A stretch of DNA of 14,187 nucleotides from positions 1-14,187 of the forward strand of contig JANXYW010000245.1 in assembly GCA_025355835.1 (NCBI GenBank), written 5' to 3'. Below are positions 6,958 through 14,187 of this stretch, one piece after another. The stretch is from Chloroflexota bacterium. GTDB taxonomy: Bacteria; Chloroflexota; Dehalococcoidia; DSTF01; JACRBR01. Every line of letters begins with the position of its first letter. Within the stretch, counting starts at the first letter, position 1. Both the position numbers and the translations under genes were made by a program. The notes under the pieces were generated by a model. It was not told the DNA's origin and did no database searches. It saw nothing but the letters and a program-made list of their open reading frames with translations.

Positions 6958-7559
6958 GAATACCTCTCCTCGGTGAACGGATCGCCGTGGATGTGGTACC
7001 CGTACATCTCCCAGAAGCCCGGCTTCTCGTCTTCCATGAACACCAGCCCGCGCACCCACTTCGCGCTCTTCCAGAAGTACAACTTCGGCACGATCATCCG
7101 CAGCGGCCAGCCGTGTTCTTTCTCCAGCGGCTTGCCGTTGTGCGAATGCGCGAACAGCACGTCATCGTCCATCAGCTCTTGCAGCGAGACGTTGGTGGTG
7201 TAGCCGCCGTAGCTGTGCTGCATCACGTGCTTCGCTTCCGGCTTCACCTTCAGCTTCGCCAGAATGTCCGTGAACTTCACGCCTGTCCAGTCGTTGTCGA
7301 ACTTGCTCCAGTGCGTCACGCAGTGGATGTCCGAACGCAGCGTCGTCTGCGGCAGCGCCATGAACTCGTCCCAGGTGAAACTGACCTCTTCCTCGACGAG
7401 ACCGACGATCGAGAACTTCCACGTCGCCAAATCGATCGCCGGAATGCCGCCGTAGTGCAACACCGGCCAGCCGTCCGTCAGCTTCTGCCCCGGCGGCAGC
7501 CGCTCCCCGAACCGCTCCCGATCTTCCTTTCCGCGCTTGTTGAACAGATCCAATGCCAT
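6954..7559 (-). CDS. Sulfite oxidase-like molybdopterin-dependent oxidoreductase
   Basis: A 201-residue single-domain member of the oxidoreductase molybdopterin-binding family (COG2041, sulfite oxidase/MsrP fold). The predicted molybdenum-ligating cysteine is Cys80 in SDIHCVTHWS. Other conserved pieces are WKFSIVGLVEEEVSFTWDEF, GYTTNVSLQELMDDDVLFAHSHNGKPL (the usual cofactor-binding stretch) and a C-terminal WEMYGYHIHGDPFTEERY. There is no twin-arginine signal, haem domain or Mo-co dimerisation domain, so it is probably cytoplasmic with an unknown substrate. The ATG at 7559 is preceded by AGGACGAG, giving a reasonable Shine-Dalgarno. Stop TGA. Needs molybdenum cofactor biosynthesis genes, none of which are in this window. 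Confidence 0.9.
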   Translation of the reverse strand: MALDLFNKRGKEDRERFGERLPPGQKLTDGWPVLHYGGIPAIDLATWKFSIVGLVEEEVSFTWDEFMALPQTTLRSDIHCVTHWSKFDNDWTGVKFTDILAKLKVKPEAKHVMQHSYGGYTTNVSLQELMDDDVLFAHSHNGKPLEKEHGWPLRMIVPKLYFWKSAKWVRGLVFMEDEKPGFWEMYGYHIHGDPFTEERYS

Positions 7560-7599
7560 CTCGTCCTAACGTTATCTAGCGTGCTGCAAACCGCTGCGC

Positions 7600-7618
7600 C
7601 GCCGCTGCATTCGCGGCG
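7600..7618 (-). terminator. Weak hairpin after the pilin-like gene
   Basis: CGCCGC, loop TGCATTC, GCGGCG: a 6-bp stem between the pilin-like gene stop (7650) and the molybdopterin gene start (7559). No T-run follows on the minus strand, so a terminator role is only suggested by position. Confidence 0.25.
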
Positions 7619-7649
7619 ACAAGGTGTAGTGGCTCCAAACAGCAATACG

Positions 7650-8225
7650 TTACTGGGCGGTGACGCAGATCAGGTTGTCGTGCTTCTTCAGTTCGGCGTC
7701 GGTGGTCTTGCACTGCAGATCCTTCGCCACTTCGCCTTCCAGCGAAGCGTAAAACTTCGCCGTGTTCCCATCAGACGAGTACCAGTACCCCACCTTCGCC
7801 GGATCGGCGATGGCATCGCCCGCCACGGCCTGAATTTTGCACCCGACGTCGATGTCTTTGTAGTTGCAGATGCTCTGCACGTTCCCATTTGTCGAAGGGT
7901 ACGAGCCGTCTTTGGCCTTCACCGTGCCCGCGGCCGCCAGCAGCAGCAGTAAGTCCGACTTCCGCTTCTCGTCCCGAACGAATGTGTTGCCCGTGCTGCC
8001 CGCAGGCGCGGCCAGCGTCGGCCGGGGCGTCGGCACAAAGCCGAACGGCGTCGCCGTCGGTCCCACATACGCATTGCGAACCGGCGTGCCGATTTCGCCG
8101 AGCGGCGCCTTCTGCGTCGCCCCGCCGCCCTTCGTCACATCGAGCCACGCCACGGCCAGCAGCGCCAGGACCAACAGCCCCACGGGGCCGATGATGTTCC
8201 AGCGCAGCTTCTTCACCTGCTCCAA
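7650..8225 (-). CDS. Pilin-like (GspG-type fold) membrane-anchored protein
   Basis: A 191-residue protein with one N-terminal membrane helix (about 11-29), a Gly/Thr/Pro-rich linker (30-82), then a domain resembling the globular part of type II pseudopilins. RDEKRKSDLLLLLAAAGTVKAKDGSYPST (84-112) matches the pilin alpha-helix followed by the typical DGSYPST loop, and KVGYWYSSDGNTAKFYASLEGE (144-165) is the pilin-like beta segment. Four cysteines (120, 129, 172, 187) could form two disulfides outside the membrane. No prepilin peptidase site (G/FxxxE) is present, so it is unlikely to be processed or polymerised. The start is TTG, chosen because a full GGAGG lies 5 nt upstream; an in-frame GTG at 8216 is the alternative. 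Function unknown; no secretion or pilus genes lie nearby. Confidence 0.75.
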   Translation of the reverse strand: MEQVKKLRWNIIGPVGLLVLALLAVAWLDVTKGGGATQKAPLGEIGTPVRNAYVGPTATPFGFVPTPRPTLAAPAGSTGNTFVRDEKRKSDLLLLLAAAGTVKAKDGSYPSTNGNVQSICNYKDIDVGCKIQAVAGDAIADPAKVGYWYSSDGNTAKFYASLEGEVAKDLQCKTTDAELKKHDNLICVTAQ

Positions 8226-8228
8226 CCG

Positions 8229-8235
8229 TTCCTCC
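8229..8235 (-). promoter_or_regulatory. Shine-Dalgarno deciding a TTG start
   Basis: Reads GGAGGAA on the minus strand, with GGAGG 5 nt before the TTG at 8225. It is the best Shine-Dalgarno in the window and the reason for choosing the TTG start of the pilin-like gene. Confidence 0.65.
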
Positions 8236-8260
8236 GTGCGGGCCGCTCCGCCCGCATCCC

Positions 8261-8269
8261 ACTATAGCA
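8261..8269 (-). promoter_or_regulatory. Extended -10 promoter of the pilin-like gene
   Basis: The minus strand reads TGCTATAGT, an extended -10 (TGn plus TATAGT), about 35 nt before the TTG start. No clear -35 is seen, as is usual for extended -10 promoters. Predicted transcript start near 8254. Confidence 0.45.
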
Positions 8270-8411
8270 ACCGCATGAATATCGGCCGCCCCGCAGCCCG
8301 CACCTCCGGCCCGACACCCGACTCCCCCTCAGCGGAAACCCTGACCGACGACGCCCAAATTCCGTCCGACCCGCCGCTCGTCCCATCTTCGCAGGCGTGC
8401 GGTCATGCTCG

Positions 8412-8435
8412 CGTAGGGGTAGGGCTCGCCCTACG
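8412..8435. repeat. CGTAGGGG-type palindromic repeat
   Basis: GTAGGGC, TC, GCCCTAC (8419-8434) is a near-perfect palindrome preceded by CGTAGGG. A related element, CGTAGGGG plus a 20-bp palindrome, lies at 9602-9626. Dispersed intergenic repeat. Confidence 0.45.
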
Positions 8436-8509
8436 ACCATTACTACGGTTGGGCGCGTGGCGTCGAGGTCGTCGCGCTGTGGTTCATCTATGGACACTTC
8501 AAAGCGGGC

Positions 8510-8767
8510 TTGGGCTGGCTATGTTCGGGTCGGCCGACTGGGTTCATGGTGTCGTTCGCGTCCAGGTTGGCCTTCGCGCCCTTGTTCTTCGTCGGGGCCG
8601 TTCTTTGGGTCTCCTGGCGCTACATCGACAGCACCGACCCATGCAAAGACACGTCACCCGAGGGGCGGCTCATCCTGCAAGCGACACTCGTCGCCGCGAT
8701 CGCCACATCCGTCGTGTCCGCGTGGATCCTGGCCCGGCGGTTGACCTCGCAACCTGCGGAGGCGTAG
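8510..8767 (+). CDS. Doubtful small two-helix membrane protein
   Basis: An 85-residue frame with two hydrophobic segments (about residues 18-36 and 54-75: LAFAPLFFVGAVLWVSW and LILQATLVAAIATSVVSAWI) joined by a polar loop with TDPCKDTSPEG. The protein-like composition extends upstream in the same frame from about 8423 (PYDHYYGWARGVEVVALWFIYGHF), but that part has no ATG, GTG or TTG and is blocked by TAG codons at 8414 and 8420 within a palindromic repeat. The only starts are TTG at 8510 and ATG at 8546, neither with a Shine-Dalgarno. It could be a small real gene or the 3' remnant of a longer one cut by the repeat. No family recognised. Confidence 0.35.
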   Translation: MGWLCSGRPTGFMVSFASRLAFAPLFFVGAVLWVSWRYIDSTDPCKDTSPEGRLILQATLVAAIATSVVSAWILARRLTSQPAEA

Positions 8768-8821
8768 CCGAACTCGCGAACCGGCCCCGGACCGCCCGTG
8801 GCTCCGCGGCTACGCGCGCCC

Positions 8822-8856
8822 TATAGTGACATCCAAGGCAACGCCAGTTCGAGGAG
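8822..8856 (+). promoter_or_regulatory. -10 box and Shine-Dalgarno of the PEBP lipoprotein gene
   Basis: TATAGT at 8822-8827 is a good -10 box, 38 nt before the ATG, and GAGGAG at 8851-8856 lies 9 nt before it. No convincing -35 was found. Confidence 0.45.
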
Positions 8857-8865
8857 TGCACTCGT

Positions 8866-9483
8866 ATGCCCGGGCCACGTCACTTCATCCAGCGCGTCAC
8901 AAGGCCATTCGTCGCGATCGCTGCTGCGTGCACGATATTCGCGGCCTGCGGGGGTAGCGGCGCAACGCCGACGCCGACGCGCATCGCCCCGACGCTGGTC
9001 CCGCAAACGCCCGTTGCAGGCCTGCCCGCGATGACGCTCGAGAGTGTGTTCCCGGACGACGGACCGTTTCCCGGCCAGTACGCCTGCCTCGGCCTGAACA
9101 CGTCGCCGCCCCTCCATTGGAGCGGCGCGCCTGCCGGGGTCAAGGCCTTCGTTGTGTTCATGGATGATCCGGACGCCGGCGGCACGTTCACACACTGGGT
9201 CGTGTACAATATCCCCGCATCCGAAACCGAGCTACCTGAAGCAATACCCGCGACAAAGAGCTTCGACAACGGTGTGCAGCAGGGCCTCAACGGTTCCGGC
9301 ACGATCGGCTACACCGGTCCCTGCCCGCCGAAGCGCGTACTTCACCACTACCGCTTCTTCGTCTATGCACTCGACGCGGCCCTGACGGTCGACGCCGGTG
9401 TCACGCGCCAGGAAGTCACCAACGCCATGAACGGCCACATTCTCGCCATCGGCAAGCTCACCGGCACCTACACGCGCCCGTAG
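8866..9483 (+). CDS. YbhB/YbcL-family PEBP-like lipoprotein
   Basis: A 205-residue member of the phosphatidylethanolamine-binding protein / Raf kinase inhibitor-like family. It has a lipoprotein signal peptide with lipobox FAAC (Cys28), then a short Thr/Pro-rich spacer, so the mature protein should be lipid-anchored outside the membrane. Family motifs present: SPPLHWSGAPAGVKAFVVFMDDPDA (79-104) with the DPD ligand-site motif, THWVVYNIPA (109-118), and GYTGPCPP (148-155) followed by HHYRFFVYALD. Bacterial members are small ligand-binding proteins of unknown physiological substrate. The ATG at 8866 has GAGGAG 9 nt upstream. Stop TAG. Monocistronic by context. Confidence 0.9.
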   Translation: MPGPRHFIQRVTRPFVAIAAACTIFAACGGSGATPTPTRIAPTLVPQTPVAGLPAMTLESVFPDDGPFPGQYACLGLNTSPPLHWSGAPAGVKAFVVFMDDPDAGGTFTHWVVYNIPASETELPEAIPATKSFDNGVQQGLNGSGTIGYTGPCPPKRVLHHYRFFVYALDAALTVDAGVTRQEVTNAMNGHILAIGKLTGTYTRP

Positions 9484-9498
9484 CGCGCCTCCAACGCA

Positions 9499-9519
9499 GG
9501 GCCGCACGGCTGTGCGCCC
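9499..9519 (+). terminator. Possible terminator hairpin of the PEBP gene
   Basis: GGGC, bulged C, GCAC, loop GGCT, GTGC, GCCC: an 8-bp stem with one bulge starting 15 bp after the stop. No T-run follows, so the terminator call is weak. Confidence 0.25.
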
Positions 9520-9606
9520 TGTCTGTGCGCCGCGGCTTGTCGCCGCGCGCCAAGGAGTCGTTGCCGGTGCGCCGCCATTGCATACACATAGCCCCACGCG
9601 TCGTAG

Positions 9607-9626
9607 GGGCATGGCGCGCCATGCCC
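9607..9626. repeat. 20-bp perfect palindrome
   Basis: GGGCATGGCGCGCCATGCCC is self-complementary over all 20 bp. It is preceded by CGTAGG, like the element at 8412-8435, and runs directly into CTCTCCC. Probably a dispersed intergenic repeat. Confidence 0.7.
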
Positions 9627-9647
9627 TCTCCCAACCACGCAGCAGAC

Positions 9648-9782
9648 TGGAACAACAAGGAACAATCCACGAATGAACGAACCCTCTCCACGTCGTGGAG
9701 AGGGTGGCGCCGACGGCGCGGGTGAGGTGCAGTAGTGCGACGGCTGCCGCGATGGCCGCGCGAGCGCTACCCCGCGCGCCGC
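9648..9782. repeat. Tandem REP-like unit, copy A
   Basis: Begins TGGAACAACAAGGAACAATCC, contains the 23-bp palindrome CCCTCTCCAC-GTC-GTGGAGAGGG at 9682-9704 and GGTGAGGTGCAG at 9721-9732, and ends TACCCCGCGCGCCGC. It is repeated 154 bp downstream with about eight differences over its first 105 bp. Confidence 0.8.
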
Positions 9783-9801
9783 TCTCACTCACGCACGAGC
9801 C

Positions 9802-9929
9802 TGGAACAATAAAGAACAATCCGCGAATGGACAAACCCTCTCCACGTCGTGGAGAGGGTGGCGCCGACGGCGCCGGGTGAGGTGCAGTACTGCGACCGCT
9901 GCCGCGGCAACGCCTACCCCGCGCGCCGC
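9802..9929. repeat. Tandem REP-like unit, copy B, entering the KimA gene end
   Basis: Same order as copy A, with the palindrome at 9836-9858. It is shorter by 8 bp before the terminal TACCCCGCGCGCCGC (9915-9929). That terminal segment contains the stop codon and last residues (RRAG) of the minus-strand KimA-like gene, so the repeat appears to supply the gene's 3' end. Confidence 0.75.
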
Positions 9930-12049
9930 GTAGGCTCCGGATCAGGCTCCACATCTCCGACGAGCTGGTACGGCACTTCGGCGATGACGGTGTTCGGTCG
10001 ATCGAGGAGCGCGTTGCGCAGCCGCCGCGCCGACTGATTGTGCAGGAACCGCTGCCACGGCCACGCCGTCCGGAACTCCGGCAGCACCACCGTCACGTAT
10101 TGCCCCGGATCCGTGCGATCGAGCGCATCGATGTACGACTGCACGGGCGCCACGAACGATCGGTACGGCGAATCGATCAGGACGAGCGGTACATCCAGCA
10201 CCGCCGACTCCCACTCCGCCCGAAGCTCCTGGCCGCGCTCGATATCGTCGGTGATGTGCAAAGCTGTCACGTTCGGCGAAATCGCGCGCGCATAGTCAAC
10301 GACGCGCAGCACGGCGCGATTCAGCTCGTCGACCGGCACCAGCACCACCTGCTTGCGCCGTGCGCTAGTCTCGACGAGCGTGCCCTTCGGCACCGCAAGC
10401 CGTCGCTCGACGCCAGTGTAGTGGCGATAGATCGAGAAGAACGCGATCGCCAGCACGAACATCGCGATCATGCTCAGCCACGCACCCTCGCTGAACTTCG
10501 TACCGCCGACGATCAACGCGACGATCGCCGTTGCCAGCGCCCCGGTGCCGTTGATGACCAGGCTCTGTCGCCATCCCGGCTCTTTCGACCGTAGCCAATG
10601 CACGACCATGCCGCCCTGCGACAGCGTGAACGACACAAACACCCCGAACGCGTACAGGGGGATCAATCGGTCCACATCCGCATCGAAGATGACCAGCAGA
10701 ACGGCCGCCGACGCGCCCAGCACGATGATCCCGTTCGTGAACGCCAGCCGGTCGCCGCGGAACGTGAACTGATGCGGTAAAAACCGATCTTTCGCCAAGA
10801 TCGAGCCGAGCCGGGGGAAGTCCGCGTAGCTCGTGTTCGCTGCCAGGATAAGGATCAGCGCCGTCGCCGCCTGCACGAAGAAGAAGACGGGGCTGAAGTA
10901 ACCGGAGAACACTGTCTTCGCTACCTGCGCCGGCACCGATACTTTGTCCGCGTGCTGCACGCCCAGGTGATGCGCCAACACCGTCAGCCCGATGAAGAAC
11001 GTCCCCAGGATCACCGCCATCCACATCAGCGTGATGCGCGCGTTCTGCTCGGCCGGCTTCTTGAACGCCGGAATGCCGTTCGAGATCGCCTCGACGCCCG
11101 TCAGCGCCGCGCACCCCGAAGCGAACGCCCGCAAAATCAGAAACACCCCCGCTGCGCCGGTCAGACTTTTGGTTCCGGGCCCCACGACCGATTCGGGCGG
11201 TATCGCATGCAGCCCCGGGTCGAAGATCCAGCGTCCAAAGCCCGCGATCAGCAGCAGCGCGAAGGCGCCGATGAACAAGTACGTTGGCACCGCGAAGATC
11301 GTGCCGGATTCCCGCAGTCCGCGTAAGTTCAGCAGCGTAATCGCCGCCACCATCGCCACCGATAACTCGACGCTCGCCGGATGCAGACTTGGTATTGCCG
11401 ACGTGATCGCAAACACGCCCGCAGCGATCGAAACCGAAACGGTGAGGATGTAATCGACCGACAATGCCGCCGCAGCCGTCAGCCCCGCAACATCGCCCAG
11501 GTTCTCCCGCGCGACGATGTATGCGCCGCCGCCGCTGGGGTATGCCTTAATCGTTTGCCGGTACGAAAACGTCACGATCGCCAGCAGCACGCCGATTGCC
11601 AACCCGATCGGTATCGACAGGTAGAGCGCGCCAGTTCCAGCCGCGACCAGGACAAGCAGAATTTCGTCCGTCGCGTAGGCCGCCGACGACAACGCATCCG
11701 ACGAAAACACCGCAAGCGCCTTCGTCTTCGGTAGCCGCTGATCTTCCGCGTCCTCCGATGAAATCGGCGAGCCTAGCGCGACCTTGCGGACGTTCGTCCA
11801 GAATTGCTGCGCCGGTGTCCGAGGCGCAGTCGCGCGCTCAGTCGCCCGGAACGTCCCCTCGTCCTCGCCGCGCTCGAAGCGCCGTTCGCCCTCGCGCACG
11901 CGTCGCGCAAAACGCGACCCCGGCTTTTGCCCGCGGACGATCTCGGCCGCCTCGACGTCTGGCAGTGTCGACCGCCGCTCGACGCGAACGCGTCGGTGCT
12001 CGTCGGAACTGCTGTCGTGCGGGTCGTCCGAATGGGAGTGTTCAGCCAC
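9914..12049 (-). CDS. kimA: KimA-like APC-superfamily potassium importer
   Basis: A 711-residue transporter with a hydrophilic N-terminal extension (about 1-95, rich in His, Asp, Arg and Glu), an amino-acid-permease-fold membrane part (about 115-540, roughly twelve helices) and a C-terminal cytoplasmic USP-like domain (about 545-700, from KQVVLVPVDELNRAVLRVVDYARA). The opening LAVFSSDALSSAAYATDEILLVLV (starting near residue 113) and YPSGGGAYIVARENLG are hallmarks of the KimA/YdaO family, which in Bacillus subtilis is a high-affinity proton-coupled K+ importer inhibited by c-di-AMP. An amino-acid substrate cannot be excluded. The start is the GTG at 12049, because GGAGGG lies just upstream and no ATG occurs in the N-terminal half; the frame stays open to 12307, but that extra stretch is not KimA-like. 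Stop TAG. Confidence 0.8.
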   Translation of the reverse strand: MAEHSHSDDPHDSSSDEHRRVRVERRSTLPDVEAAEIVRGQKPGSRFARRVREGERRFERGEDEGTFRATERATAPRTPAQQFWTNVRKVALGSPISSEDAEDQRLPKTKALAVFSSDALSSAAYATDEILLVLVAAGTGALYLSIPIGLAIGVLLAIVTFSYRQTIKAYPSGGGAYIVARENLGDVAGLTAAAALSVDYILTVSVSIAAGVFAITSAIPSLHPASVELSVAMVAAITLLNLRGLRESGTIFAVPTYLFIGAFALLLIAGFGRWIFDPGLHAIPPESVVGPGTKSLTGAAGVFLILRAFASGCAALTGVEAISNGIPAFKKPAEQNARITLMWMAVILGTFFIGLTVLAHHLGVQHADKVSVPAQVAKTVFSGYFSPVFFFVQAATALILILAANTSYADFPRLGSILAKDRFLPHQFTFRGDRLAFTNGIIVLGASAAVLLVIFDADVDRLIPLYAFGVFVSFTLSQGGMVVHWLRSKEPGWRQSLVINGTGALATAIVALIVGGTKFSEGAWLSMIAMFVLAIAFFSIYRHYTGVERRLAVPKGTLVETSARRKQVVLVPVDELNRAVLRVVDYARAISPNVTALHITDDIERGQELRAEWESAVLDVPLVLIDSPYRSFVAPVQSYIDALDRTDPGQYVTVVLPEFRTAWPWQRFLHNQSARRLRNALLDRPNTVIAEVPYQLVGDVEPDPEPTRRAG

Positions 12050-12052
12050 GAA

Positions 12053-12058
12053 CCCTCC
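12053..12058 (-). promoter_or_regulatory. Shine-Dalgarno deciding the GTG start of kimA
   Basis: Reads GGAGGG on the minus strand, with GGAGG 4 nt before the GTG. A 6-bp hairpin, AGTGGT/ACCACT (12064-12079), sits 5 nt upstream of it in the transcript and could influence ribosome access. Confidence 0.5.
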
Positions 12059-12163
12059 GAAAGAGTGGTGTGAACCACTGACGGCGCCCGTGCGCGTCGC
12101 CGAGTAGGAGGGGATACGTGGGAAGTAGAAAGTCCATGTAATACCGGCTCGGCCGGTGGCGAA

Positions 12164-12192
12164 ATCGTAACGCCCGCGCACAGCAAGGTAAA
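12164..12192 (-). promoter_or_regulatory. Candidate promoter of kimA
   Basis: On the minus strand TTTACC (12187-12192), 17-bp spacer, TACGAT (12164-12169); each box matches the sigma-70 type consensus at four of six positions. This would give a leader of about 108 nt containing two small hairpins (12143-12157 and 12064-12079). Confidence 0.35.
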
Positions 12193-12387
12193 GCGAACCC
12201 CGGGGGAACGTGCGCTTGTCACGAGACGCGAAGCGCGTGGCATAGCTGTCCCGGCTGTGCGTCCGGCAGTCGAAGAGTCGCCGCAGGAGACAGCCGGACC
12301 GACGCAAACGATATCACCGACGCGCACCAGCCGATCACGTGCGCCACCCTCGCCGCGCACTTCAGCCGCCGCGCTCCGCCACCGTAG

Positions 12388-12407
12388 CGCGGGCTTTCCA
12401 GCCCGCG
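12388..12407. repeat. CGCGGGC/GCCCGCG hairpin repeat, second copy
   Basis: A 7-bp stem with loop TTTCCA, flanked by AG and CGGTGCGG. Same element as 1927-1945. Confidence 0.6.
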
Positions 12408-12503
12408 CGGTGCGGGGTTTTGGCGACCCGACCGGAATGCCGCGCCCGCCGTCTCCAATTTCTAGACCTTCGTGTCCTTCGTGGCTAACCCCGAACCGAA
12501 CCT

Positions 12504-12511
12504 GCTACCAT
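12504..12511 (+). promoter_or_regulatory. Extended -10 promoter of cimA
   Basis: TGC followed by TACCAT (12506-12511) matches an extended -10 like the one at 8261-8269. A start near 12518 would give a leader of about 144 nt that begins just before the structured element. No clear -35. Confidence 0.35.
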
Positions 12512-12535
12512 AGCCCCACATGAACACGTCCAGAA

Positions 12536-12650
12536 CTCCTGAGGTGCATACAACCCGCGGTCCATCACCGCGGGGTGCCATCGGCTGCCTTCCTATTCCC
12601 CGATAGGCAGGCCGATCCGCCGGTGACTATACTGGCGGCGCATTCAGGAG
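12536..12650 (+). promoter_or_regulatory. Structured cimA leader, candidate riboswitch-like element
   Basis: CTCCTGA (12536-12542) is exactly complementary to TCAGGAG (12644-12650), which contains the Shine-Dalgarno AGGAG 11 nt before the cimA ATG. Between them are three consecutive hairpins: CCCGCGG/CCGCGGG with a 7-nt loop (12554-12574); ATCGGCTGCC/GGCA-G-GCCGAT, 10 bp with one bulge (12580-12616); and CCGCCGG/CTGGCGG, 7 bp including one G-U, with an 8-nt loop (12617-12638). Together they form a four-way junction whose closing stem would hide the ribosome binding site. T-box, FMN, TPP, lysine and cobalamin consensus sequences were not recognised. Regulation of translation is inference from the fold. 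Confidence 0.55.
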
Positions 12651-12661
12651 AATCCGCTTCC

Positions 12662-14187
<1,526 letters not shown>

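Larger units (their letters stand above)
9484..9913. other. Repeat-filled intergenic region between convergent genes
   Basis: About 430 bp with no credible gene. From left to right it holds a GC-rich hairpin (9499-9519), a CGCGGC/GCCGCG hairpin near 9531-9547, a 20-bp palindrome (9607-9626) and a tandem duplication of a REP-like unit (9648-9782 and 9802-9929). Frames crossing it translate to Arg/Pro-rich strings such as SPRRGEG that come from the repeat. Confidence 0.7.
12050..12661. other. Divergent regulatory region between kimA and cimA
   Basis: 612 bp with no credible structural gene. The left part carries the kimA leader and candidate promoter. The middle (about 12200-12500) holds a CGCGGGC hairpin repeat (12388-12407) and a 9-nt period run CTTCGTGTCCTTCGTGG (about 12468-12484). 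The right part carries the cimA promoter and structured leader. Confidence 0.6.

Noticed and set aside
9232..9954. 240-codon minus-strand frame and smaller frames across the repeat region
   Set aside because: It is antisense to the PEBP gene and then runs through two repeat units (SPRRGEG strings); low-complexity translation.
12050..12307. 86-residue upstream extension of the KimA protein
   Set aside because: The frame is open, but the segment has no Met, is not KimA-like, overlaps the candidate promoter, and the GTG at 12049 has a Shine-Dalgarno.
12050..12310. ydaO (c-di-AMP) riboswitch before kimA
   Set aside because: This was expected from B. subtilis kimA, but the conserved ydaO blocks were not found in the minus-strand leader.
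12628..12633. TATACT as a -10 box giving cimA a short leader
   Set aside because: A good match, but it lies in the loop and stem of the third leader hairpin and no -35 or TGn extension fits. Kept as an alternative promoter that would bypass the structured leader; transcript mapping would decide.
12536..12650. T-box or known metabolite riboswitch for the cimA leader
   Set aside because: No TGGNACC antiterminator motif and no recognisable FMN, TPP, cobalamin, lysine or SAM consensus in sense orientation. A TGGACCGCG string is on the opposite strand only and one base short of the T-box motif.

Overview
This window is high-GC bacterial DNA. The genes are compact, strongly biased to G/C at third positions, and separated by intergenic gaps rich in short repeats. 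Gene content fits a Chloroflexota-like bacterium: a lipoprotein PEBP, a KimA-type potassium importer, a CDP-alcohol transferase of the inositol-phosphate type, citramalate synthase and a stand-alone pilin-like protein. That placement is inference from gene content, not a phylogeny. UGA is an ordinary stop here: the methyltransferase, the GT-C protein and the molybdopterin protein all end in TGA.

Layout: (1) 1-1900 (+): the 3' two-thirds of prfB (release factor 2), overlapping by 8 bp a membrane-anchored peptidase-MA-type metalloprotease. (2) 2055-4422 (-): a GT-C-fold membrane glycosyltransferase and a SAM methyltransferase, 7 bp apart, probably one operon. (3) 4889-5482 (-): a CDP-alcohol phosphatidyltransferase, divergent from (4) 5668-6849 (+), a thioredoxin-fold redoxin interrupted by one in-frame TGA exactly at the active-site cysteine position (WASW-U-GCR), followed by a good bacterial SECIS hairpin; I read it as a selenoprotein. 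(5) 6954-8225 (-): a small sulfite-oxidase-like molybdopterin protein and a pilin-like anchored protein. (6) 8510-9483 (+): a doubtful small membrane ORF and a YbhB/PEBP lipoprotein. (7) 9914-12049 (-): a KimA/APC potassium importer with a C-terminal USP-like domain. (8) 12662-14187 (+): citramalate synthase (cimA), running off the window end and preceded by a strongly structured leader.

The two most interesting items are the Sec-encoding redoxin with its SECIS, and the cimA leader. In the leader, three adjacent hairpins are enclosed by a 7-bp long-range pairing between CTCCTGA and TCAGGAG that covers the Shine-Dalgarno. This is the architecture of a translation-controlling riboswitch or other cis-regulatory RNA, and I do not recognise its class. 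Several dispersed short repeats also occur: CCCTCTCCAC/GTGGAGAGGG palindromes (three copies, two of them in a 154-bp tandem duplication), 7-nt period AACTACA-type runs, CGTAGGGG palindromes and CGCGGGC/GCCCGCG hairpins. No rRNA, tRNA, CRISPR array, transposase or phage gene was seen.
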